From positions 1 through 10,151 of the forward strand of contig DASH01000060.1 of NCBI GenBank assembly GCA_002503705.1: 10,151 bases of DNA, read 5' to 3'. The notes below the pieces were generated by a model. It worked only from the letters and a program-made list of their open reading frames with translations, was not told the DNA's origin and did no database searches. Both the position numbers and the translations under genes were made by a program. Origin of the DNA: Candidatus Woesearchaeota archaeon UBA153. Its GTDB lineage: Archaea; Nanobdellota; Nanobdellia; Woesearchaeales; UBA525. Below, one piece after another: positions 5,359-10,151 of this stretch (positions are counted from its first letter, which is position 1; each line of letters begins with the position of its first letter).

Positions 5359-7371
5359 ATGGTCGTCTTCAACAATCCCGGGTATTACCACGCGCTCGAC
5401 GCGACGTTCTCACCGGCCGAGATTGATCCGGGGCCGCCGTTGAACCTCAACGACGACTTAGGCGACTGGAAGACGGGTTTAACGTTGAAAGAGCTCGGGA
5501 CGAGCGCGAACCCGATGCAGAACCAGGTGCAAGCGCTCGTCGCGAAGATCCGCGAAGGCGCTTCCCGCGTGGAGTTGGAGTTTCCCGGCGCTGGGAAAGG
5601 CAGCAGCCAGTCGCCGACGCCGGAAGCGTACGGCTCTCGTGAACGCCAGGACATCCGCGAGGCGGCTCGCGCGGCAGGCATCGAAACGAGCACGCACGCC
5701 ACGTTCCAACGCCAAGGGTTCTCCGGCATGGGCGAGCGCGGGTTCAGCGACGAAGCACGATACCAGAACTTGAAAGAGGTCAAGAAAGCCATCCAATTCG
5801 CGGCCGAGGCGACGACAGGCGGCGCCGTCGTCTTCCACACAGGAGAATGGCAGCGCCCGATCAGCGAGACGTGGGGCGGAGGCAAGGACAAACGCCACCC
5901 GGACGCGCAGTTCCAAGCGTACGAGGAAGAGGGAAAGCGCGCGGCGTTCTACATGGTTGATCAACGAACAGGAGAATTCGTCAGCGCGATCCGCAAGGAC
6001 AAGGAGCTGTTCCGGCCAGTATACCGGACTGCGAAAGACTTGTTCCCCGACAAGGTCGGAAAGTATGACGAACTGAAGAAAGGAACGTTAGAGGCCGACG
6101 ATTATGTCGACGTGAACGGCAAGTGGATTGACGAGAAGAACTCGAACCGCGCGTTCGAGCGCGTTCCCGTCTGGGACAAAGAGAACACGAAGTTCGAGGT
6201 GGAGAAGTACAACTGGGATCGAATTGAGAAAGAGACTGAACGGTACAACCGAAAGAATGGGACGAACCTGCGACCCGAGCAGATGTTCCTCCAGATCGAG
6301 TTCGAGAACCAGATCTTGCAAGCGAAAGGCCACTCTTTGTACTACGCAAACAGGTACGAAGATGAACTCTGGCAGGAGAAGAAGATTCGTGAATCGCTCG
6401 AATTCTATGAAAAACTCGACAAGAGCCTGCCGGAAGAAGAGAAATGGAAGATTATGACCCAACGAGGGCTGGGCAGCTTCATACCTCCCGACACCATCAG
6501 CATTCCTGATCTCCTCAAAAAAGAGCTCAAACAACTCCAAGACACGATGCGTCACGTTCACGAGGCGTCGTCGGCGGCTGACGCGCAAGCGAAGGAACGC
6601 GAGGAGATGCTCCTGAACATCAAGCCAATCGACGAGTACGGCCTGCAAAAATCCACCGAGGGCATCGCGCGCGCGGGGCTGTACGCGTACGAGGAGACGG
6701 AGCGCCACCGGAAAGAGCTGAAGAACCCCGTCTACGTCGCGCCGGAGAACTGGCAGACGCAGATGTACGGCGGCCACCCGGATGAGTTGTCGAAGCTCGT
6801 GAAAGAGTCGCGGAAAGAGCTCGCGAAACAGCTCGTCACGCAACGGGGCAAAGACCCGGAAGAGGCGAAGAAGCTCGCGGCCGAGCACATCAAGGCGACG
6901 ATCGACATCGGCCACTTGAACCTGTGGCGACAACACTTCGTCAGCAAGCCGGGCGAGAGCGAAGACTCCCGCAACAAGCGCTTCAACGAGTGGGCGATCG
7001 GGAAGACGAAAGAGATGCTCAAGGAGAAGATCGTCGGCCACGTCCACATCGCCGACAACCTCGGCTGGGACGACGAGCACTTGACGCCTGGCGAAGGCAA
7101 CGCTCCCATCCGCGAGTTCGTCAAAGAGATGGAGAAGGCCGGCATCAAGGACTTCATCATCGAACCCGGCAGCTTCAACCCGATGCGCGCCTTGCCGGAC
7201 ACGCTCAAATACCTCGGCAGCCCGGTCTACGCGGCCGGCACGCCGTTCGCCAGGCCGATGGGCCACTTCCGCGAAGCCCACTTCGGCTACACCGCCCCGA
7301 GCAACTACATCGTCGGCGCGTACGCGCCGAGCAACGAATGGAAGCTCTGGAGCGAAGTGCCGCTGGAGTGA
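5359..7371 (+). CDS. Xylose-isomerase/endonuclease-IV-like TIM-barrel protein with a large insertion
   Basis: This 670-residue protein has the metal-site pattern of the AP-endonuclease-2/sugar-isomerase superfamily. Visible elements: VELEF (71-75), STHATF (111-116), VVFHTGE (157-163, H160), PENW (462-465, E463), TIDIGHLN (514-521, D516 and H519), GHVHIADN (560-567), DDEHLTPGEG (571-580, H574) and IIEPGS (600-605, E602). These line up with the His, Glu and Asp ligands of endonuclease IV, so metal binding is likely. Either a sugar or a nucleic-acid substrate is possible. Usual members are 250-320 residues; the excess is mainly a charged helical insertion between strands carrying H160 and E463 (about 165-450), plus extensions at both ends, the last (625-670) rich in Gly, Ala, Pro and aromatic residues. 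Codons in the insertion are visibly more AT-rich. The start is ATG 5359; an in-frame stop lies at 5290. Confidence 0.8.
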   Translation: MVVFNNPGYYHALDATFSPAEIDPGPPLNLNDDLGDWKTGLTLKELGTSANPMQNQVQALVAKIREGASRVELEFPGAGKGSSQSPTPEAYGSRERQDIREAARAAGIETSTHATFQRQGFSGMGERGFSDEARYQNLKEVKKAIQFAAEATTGGAVVFHTGEWQRPISETWGGGKDKRHPDAQFQAYEEEGKRAAFYMVDQRTGEFVSAIRKDKELFRPVYRTAKDLFPDKVGKYDELKKGTLEADDYVDVNGKWIDEKNSNRAFERVPVWDKENTKFEVEKYNWDRIEKETERYNRKNGTNLRPEQMFLQIEFENQILQAKGHSLYYANRYEDELWQEKKIRESLEFYEKLDKSLPEEEKWKIMTQRGLGSFIPPDTISIPDLLKKELKQLQDTMRHVHEASSAADAQAKEREEMLLNIKPIDEYGLQKSTEGIARAGLYAYEETERHRKELKNPVYVAPENWQTQMYGGHPDELSKLVKESRKELAKQLVTQRGKDPEEAKKLAAEHIKATIDIGHLNLWRQHFVSKPGESEDSRNKRFNEWAIGKTKEMLKEKIVGHVHIADNLGWDDEHLTPGEGNAPIREFVKEMEKAGIKDFIIEPGSFNPMRALPDTLKYLGSPVYAAGTPFARPMGHFREAHFGYTAPSNYIVGAYAPSNEWKLWSEVPLE

Positions 7372-7393
7372 CCACTTCTGAAGAGTCGCCGCG

Positions 7394-8764
7394 TTACCGG
7401 CCACGAGAACGAATGGCCCGGCGACGCTTCACCCACACGACCAAACCGACGAGGAGGAAGAGGACGACGCCCGAGAGCAAGAACATGACGCTCCGGCGTT
7501 CAACACCGTCGTCAACGACGAACGCGTCGAAATCCTCCATGAGAGGATCGAAGACGAAGACCTCGCGCGGCATGCCCTGAAACCCTTTCGCCTCCTCGCG
7601 AGCGACACACTCTTGATCGAGCAACCCTTCCGCGATCTCGCAAGCGAACCACCCCTTCTCTTCGAGAATCCGCTCCTCATGAACCCTCCGGTTCTTCGCC
7701 AGGAGAACGTCTTTCAGCGGGCCGCCGAGTTTATACGCGACATTCCCCTCGATGACGTTCCCTGAGGACGGCGAGTAGGGAATCTTCGCCCACGACGACT
7801 TGATCCCGTCACTCTCAGGATTGTCCCGGACCTCCACCACGAACTCTGCCGAGTCCAAGAACGAGCAATCAAAACAATAACCGGTATTGTTGAAGATATG
7901 ATTGTTGTGCGAGACGCCAAGACTGACAGGGTACCCCACCCAGACCAGTATCCGGTTCCCGTACACCTTCGAATTCTCGACATTGAAATCAAGCACGACG
8001 CCCCCGTAATGGTCGCGAATCGTATTATTGAAGACCTCGATGTTGTCAATCCGGGAGAGCCAGACGCCCAACTCCAGATTGTCCAAGATGAGATTGTTAT
8101 ACACCCTGATATTCCGGGAGACGGGAGTCCAATCGCTCGGACGCCCCTCCACCATCGCGACGCCATCGACCTGCCCGGAGACCGAGATGCCATCGCTGGA
8201 AGAACGAATAATCGTGTTGTCGTGGATGTCCACCTCGCTCGAAGCGACAACGAAAATCCCGATTATCCTCTGGCCAGGAACCCAAAACCAATCAGGGTTC
8301 CCGTTATCAAGAAGAACGTTTCCAGCGATCTCCACATCCGAGCAGAACTCACACCCGATAGGCCGGGTGACCAGAGTCTGCCGAACCTCATTGTCGAGAA
8401 TCCTCACCCCCGTACTATCAATCGCGACAATCCCGATATTGTTCCCCTGGACCGTGTTCCGTTCAATCGTGACGTTCTTCGAATCCTTGACGAGAACCGC
8501 GTACCCCCGATACCAAGAGTACGGATTGTCAGGATCAGACCAGACGCACTCATGAAGATAATTCTCCCGAATGACGACGTTCTCCGAATCGCGCACCACA
8601 ACACAGTTCTCACTGTCAGAACGTATCTCAAAACCCTCCACGACATACGGCGCGTCCGGCGTCGCACGAACGTTCTCAACGAGAACCGGCGCGCCCACCA
8701 CATACCCAGAGACCGAAGTCGAAAGAAGAAACACGAAAACGACGAACACGAACAGCCTCTCCAT
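7394..8764 (-). CDS. Secreted, membrane-anchored parallel beta-helix (NosD-like) protein
   Basis: This 456-residue protein starts with a hydrophobic signal peptide (1-20, MERLFVFVVFVFLLSTSVSG). Its body (about 45-345) is a series of roughly 22-residue beta-helix repeats with the pattern hydrophobic-x-N/D-S-x-N-V-x-I-x-x-N, for example VLVKDSKNVTIERN (90-103), IGIVAIDSTGVRILDN and LGVWLSRIDNIEVFNN. A final region (345-420) is charged, and a C-terminal transmembrane helix (about 425-446) ends in RRR. It should therefore be displayed outside the cell, anchored at its C-terminus. Such folds bind or cut polysaccharides or act as structural surface proteins; no catalytic residues can be assigned. 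ATG 8764 is preferred over an in-frame GTG at 8806 because a TATA box lies about 26 bases upstream and the signal peptide then begins at residue 1. It is convergent with the TIM-barrel gene, 22 bases apart. Confidence 0.82.
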   Translation of the reverse strand: MERLFVFVVFVFLLSTSVSGYVVGAPVLVENVRATPDAPYVVEGFEIRSDSENCVVVRDSENVVIRENYLHECVWSDPDNPYSWYRGYAVLVKDSKNVTIERNTVQGNNIGIVAIDSTGVRILDNEVRQTLVTRPIGCEFCSDVEIAGNVLLDNGNPDWFWVPGQRIIGIFVVASSEVDIHDNTIIRSSSDGISVSGQVDGVAMVEGRPSDWTPVSRNIRVYNNLILDNLELGVWLSRIDNIEVFNNTIRDHYGGVVLDFNVENSKVYGNRILVWVGYPVSLGVSHNNHIFNNTGYCFDCSFLDSAEFVVEVRDNPESDGIKSSWAKIPYSPSSGNVIEGNVAYKLGGPLKDVLLAKNRRVHEERILEEKGWFACEIAEGLLDQECVAREEAKGFQGMPREVFVFDPLMEDFDAFVVDDGVERRSVMFLLSGVVLFLLVGLVVWVKRRRAIRSRGR

Positions 8765-8784
8765 CAAGACGAAAAAGAACGACA

Positions 8785-8794
8785 CGTTAATAAA
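8785..8794 (-). promoter_or_regulatory. TATA box of the beta-helix protein gene
   Basis: On the minus strand this is TTTATTAACG, preceded by GAAAAC as a BRE. Its centre is about 26 bases upstream of ATG 8764, implying leaderless transcription and ruling out the earlier GTG at 8806 as a start from this promoter. Confidence 0.7.
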
Positions 8795-8830
8795 GTTTTC
8801 TTCCACGAAGGCCGCGATGAAAGAGTCGTG

Positions 8831-8927
8831 CGACCCTGCCTTGGCGGCCTCTCGACGGCGTGTCCTGCGGACTTGCGCTCATCAGATTGCGCTCCCAGAC
8901 GAGAAAGCGATAGCCGCCGCAGGGTCG
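8831..8927. other. Possible structured RNA (long stem with nested hairpins)
   Basis: CGACCCTGC (8831-8839) pairs perfectly with GCAGGGTCG (8919-8927). After a 3-base bulge, GGCGGC (8843-8848) pairs with GCCGCC (8913-8918). Inside, TCTCG (8850-8854) can pair with CGAGA (8900-8904), and GTCC-TGC-GGAC (8862-8872) forms a hairpin. TTGCGCTC is repeated at 8873-8880 and 8887-8894. The nesting suggests an RNA of about 100 bases, strand unknown. No known RNA family motif was recognised. GC-rich sequence forms stems easily, so caution is needed. Confidence 0.35.
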
Positions 8928-8982
8928 ACGCGAAGCGAGACTTTCAACGCGGCCCTCCACGAAGAGAAAAACAAGAGAGCGG

Positions 8983-8997
8983 GCAACGATGCCGAAG
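8983..8997 (+). repeat. Direct repeat GCAACGATGCCGAAG, copy 1
   Basis: Exact 15-base match to 9351-9365. Both copies contain ATGCCGAAG in the same phase relative to an open frame (Met-Pro-Lys), so the repeat may mark the starts of two related short genes. Confidence 0.6.
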
Positions 8998-9135
8998 CGG
9001 AGAAGCCGTTTGGAGAATACGTACGCCAAGTCTTTCAACGCGTCGCTCATCGTGTACCTCTCGTGCGGCGTTGCTTTCATCAAGTTCGCAACGAACGTGT
9101 CAGGGAAGCTCTGGAGCGAAAAGATGCGAAGATGA
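8989..9135 (+). CDS. Candidate small membrane protein (48 residues)
   Basis: This short frame encodes a basic N-terminus (MPKRRSR), a hydrophobic segment (about 17-35, FNASLIVYLSCGVAFIKFA) and a basic end (KMRR), as in small single-pass membrane proteins. About three quarters of third codon positions are G or C, like the neighbouring genes. The sequence around its ATG is repeated at 9351-9365. Against it: no TATA box or Shine-Dalgarno site is evident, and other frames also stay open here, including an 87-codon minus-strand frame ending at 8787. Function unknown. Confidence 0.3.
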   Translation: MPKRRSRLENTYAKSFNASLIVYLSCGVAFIKFATNVSGKLWSEKMRR

Positions 9136-9310
9136 AATCCGCGGACCGTCAGGGCACAGAAGACGAAAAAAAGATAACGTACAGGCACACGATCCGGTCG
9201 CCCACGGTCGAACACGTCCCGACAGAGGAGTTCTCAAAACGAACACTGCACCGGACGACAACCGGCACGAACGAAACAACAACGAACCAAGCCGGAAGAA
9301 ATCGTTGCGT

Positions 9311-9325
9311 ATAACCCTTGTTATG
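9311..9325. repeat. Dyad-containing repeat left of the HAD cassette
   Basis: ATAACCCTTGTTATG contains the dyad ATAAC/GTTAT around CCTT. It matches ATAATTCCTGTTATG at 10109-10123 in 12 of 15 positions, and similar CT-rich sequence follows both. It may be a regulatory dyad or an old insertion boundary. Confidence 0.4.
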
Positions 9326-9350
9326 CTCTCCGCTAGGACGAAATTTTAGT

Positions 9351-9365
9351 GCAACGATGCCGAAG
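9351..9365 (+). repeat. Direct repeat GCAACGATGCCGAAG, copy 2
   Basis: Exact match to 8983-8997. The ATG inside opens a frame (MPKAKISSYEGRP) that runs directly into the AT-rich HAD segment, where it becomes antisense to the phosphatase. This looks like the remaining start of a gene cut off by insertion, though that is only an inference. Confidence 0.5.
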
Positions 9366-9367
9366 GC

Positions 9368-9377
9368 AAAAATTTCG
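9368..9377 (-). terminator. Possible T-rich terminator of the HAD gene
   Basis: On the minus strand, about 25 bases after the HAD stop codon, AAATTTTTGC gives a run of five T. This is compatible with archaeal T-tract termination but short. Confidence 0.3.
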
Positions 9378-9379
9378 AG

Positions 9380-9394
9380 TTACGAGGGTCGGCC
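9380..9394 (+). repeat. Left inverted repeat of the HAD cassette
   Basis: TTACGAGGGTCGGCC is the reverse complement of 10088-10102 with one mismatch (14 of 15). It lies 6 bases from the HAD stop codon, at the change from GC-rich to AT-rich sequence. Confidence 0.65.
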
Positions 9395-9400
9395 TTTCAA

Positions 9401-10051
9401 TCAGAACAATTTTTTAATTTTCTCAATATTTAATTCAGAAAAATCTTTAATTACTAAATCAGCGTGCTTCAATTCATCTAATGAGTGGTATTTTGTGAGT
9501 AAAGCAATAGTTTTCATATTTGCATTTTTCGCAGCGTCAATTCCATTTCCTGCATCTTCAATAACTACACATTCTTCAGGCCTGATATTAAGTTTTTTTG
9601 CGGCTTCCAAAAAAGTGTCTGGAGCGGGTTTGTGATTTTTAATATCATCAGCAGTAACCAAAGCTTGAAAAAAAGGTTTAATGTCTAGTAAATCAAGAAT
9701 TTTCTCTGCTCTCCAACGAAGACTGGATGTAGCAACTCCACAGATAATATTATTCTGTTTGGATTCTTGAAGTAAAGCCAATAATTCTGAGTTTACTTTC
9801 TCTTTCTTCATTAATTCAAATTGGATTTCTCCAGCTTTTTTGGAAAATTCCATCAAATCATAATCTTTTATGCCAAATTCAGTTTTCCAGGCCTGAAGAT
9901 TATCTCTTAAAGACCTAGCAAGATTTTTCTTGATATAATCATCAGAAAACTGCACATTTCCATCTTTCAAAACCCTGTCAAAAGATTCCCAAATCGGACC
10001 AATTGAATCTATAAGCACGCCGTCCATATCAAATATGATTGCTTTCAACAT
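9401..10051 (-). CDS. HAD-superfamily phosphatase / beta-phosphoglucomutase-like hydrolase
   Basis: This 216-residue enzyme belongs to the HAD family (subfamily I type with helical cap). Motif I is FDMDGVLID (7-15), with nucleophile D8 and acid/base D10. Motif II is VATSS (106-110), motif III the lysine of NHKPAPDTF (K141), and motif IV VVIEDAGNGIDAA (162-174), with E165 and D166 for magnesium. The cap is the helical insert at about 16-90. KPAPDxF and the ED-A-x-NG pattern are typical of beta-phosphoglucomutase and sugar-phosphate phosphatase relatives; the substrate is unknown. The length is complete and all motifs are intact, so the gene should be functional. Its codons are strongly AT-rich (AAA, ATT, TTA, GAA), quite unlike its neighbours, which points to transfer from a low-GC source. 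It has its own TATA box and is monocistronic. Confidence 0.92.
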   Translation of the reverse strand: MLKAIIFDMDGVLIDSIGPIWESFDRVLKDGNVQFSDDYIKKNLARSLRDNLQAWKTEFGIKDYDLMEFSKKAGEIQFELMKKEKVNSELLALLQESKQNNIICGVATSSLRWRAEKILDLLDIKPFFQALVTADDIKNHKPAPDTFLEAAKKLNIRPEECVVIEDAGNGIDAAKNANMKTIALLTKYHSLDELKHADLVIKDFSELNIEKIKKLF

Positions 10052-10073
10052 AGAAAATTAAAAAATTACTAAA

Positions 10074-10083
10074 CATATAAAGC
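10074..10083 (-). promoter_or_regulatory. TATA box of the HAD gene
   Basis: On the minus strand GCTTTATATG, preceded by CAAAA as a BRE, is centred about 27 bases upstream of ATG 10051. It lies inside the cassette, next to the right inverted repeat, so the gene would carry its promoter with it. Confidence 0.7.
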
Positions 10084-10087
10084 TTTT

Positions 10088-10102
10088 GGCCGACCCTTGT
10101 AA
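10088..10102 (+). repeat. Right inverted repeat of the HAD cassette
   Basis: GGCCGACCCTTGTAA pairs with 9380-9394 with one mismatch. It directly follows the HAD promoter, and GC-rich sequence resumes just beyond it. Confidence 0.65.
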
Positions 10103-10108
10103 TTGAGC

Positions 10109-10123
10109 ATAATTCCTGTTATG
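10109..10123. repeat. Dyad-containing repeat right of the HAD cassette
   Basis: ATAATTCCTGTTATG, with a C before it, forms the dyad CATAA/TTATG. It matches 9311-9325 in 12 of 15 positions in direct orientation, 6 bases beyond the right inverted repeat. Confidence 0.4.
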
Positions 10124-10151
10124 TCTCCCGACGACTGAAAGGAGGAGAGCG

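Larger units (their letters stand above)
8807..9400. other. About 590 bases with no firmly supported gene
   Basis: Open frames exist on both strands here but none has a recognisable product. What can be seen: a long imperfect stem at 8831-8927, a 48-residue candidate gene at 8989-9135, a 15-base direct repeat at 8983 and 9351, and an A/C-rich unremarkable stretch at 9136-9295. An inverted repeat ATCGTTGC/GCAACGAT (9301-9308 and 9351-9358) encloses a short dyad. Base composition shifts towards AT from about 9340. Confidence 0.5.
9380..10102. mobile_element. AT-rich HAD gene cassette bounded by inverted repeats
   Basis: The 723-base segment is bounded by 15-base inverted repeats and holds one complete gene with its own promoter. 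Its composition is strikingly AT-rich compared with everything else in the window, which returns to GC-rich right after the right repeat. It carries no transposase, so it would be a passenger cassette or an imported segment rather than an autonomous element. Chance matching repeats next to an ordinary transferred gene cannot be excluded. Confidence 0.4.

Noticed and set aside
6088..7404. Long minus-strand open frame (438 codons)
   Set aside because: Antisense to the TIM-barrel gene, whose plus-strand frame carries a full set of metal-binding motifs.
8765..8806. Earlier GTG start of the beta-helix protein
   Set aside because: The TATA box lies inside this extension, and a signal peptide starting exactly at ATG 8764 fits better.
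8879..8885. CTGATGA on the minus strand, as in hammerhead ribozymes or C/D box RNAs
   Set aside because: The hammerhead GAAA after stem II is absent and there are no matching D, C' and D' boxes at proper spacing; a 7-base match is expected by chance.
8787..9050. Minus-strand frame of 87 codons starting MSDALKDLAYVF
   Set aside because: It overlaps the possible RNA stem and the beta-helix promoter, becomes Arg/Gly-rich and low in complexity towards its end, and has no TATA box. It remains a weak competitor to the 48-residue plus-strand frame.
7898..9349. Long plus-strand open frame (483 codons)
   Set aside because: Mostly antisense to the beta-helix gene; the mirrored frame has signal peptide, repeats and anchor, this one has none.
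1..10151. tRNA genes, rRNA genes, CRISPR arrays, transposases and integrases
   Set aside because: I looked for T-arm GTTCRA motifs with acceptor pairing, regularly spaced direct repeats and DDE or tyrosine-recombinase motifs and saw none.

Overview
The window looks like archaeal DNA. Most of it is GC-rich, and five of the genes have a TATA-like box about 26-28 bases upstream of the start codon, which fits leaderless transcription (the sixth box, before the 554-residue gene, leaves a short leader). Several products resemble proteins I associate with DPANN archaea of the Woesearchaeota/Pacearchaeota type: a short winged-helix regulator, a single-pass membrane protein with a small N-terminal helical domain, and a CDP-alcohol phosphatidyltransferase variant. 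The lineage is inferred from recalled family resemblance; no search was run.

Layout. A winged-helix regulator (157-558, minus) and a cysteine-bearing membrane protein (655-1299, plus) are divergent and share a 96-base spacer with two near-identical TATA boxes. Then comes a two-gene operon: a CDP-alcohol phosphatidyltransferase (1367-2089) and a YhbY/CRM-domain RNA-binding protein (2096-2368). Three larger plus-strand genes follow: a 554-residue uncharacterised helical protein (2588-4252), a 214-residue coiled-coil protein (4491-5135) and a 670-residue xylose-isomerase/endonuclease-IV-like TIM barrel with a very large insertion (5359-7371). A secreted, membrane-anchored parallel beta-helix protein lies tail to tail on the minus strand (7394-8764). 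The right end has about 590 bases with no firm gene and then an AT-rich HAD phosphatase gene (9401-10051, minus) between inverted repeats.

The most unusual signal is in the spacers. The gaps before the 554-residue gene and before the TIM-barrel gene carry the same element: a hairpin, a 5-base linker, a perfect 13-bp long-range stem enclosing a variable insert, a 5-base linker, a triloop hairpin, and CGAGGAAA exactly 8 bases later. The gap before the coiled-coil gene shares pieces with them. This looks like an undescribed structured RNA or repeat family tied to these genes. The HAD gene differs sharply in base composition from everything around it and is probably a transferred cassette.

How the genes work together is only partly clear. 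The phosphatidyltransferase and YhbY genes are probably co-transcribed. The helical, coiled-coil and TIM-barrel genes share orientation and spacer type and may form a functional module, but no role can be named.
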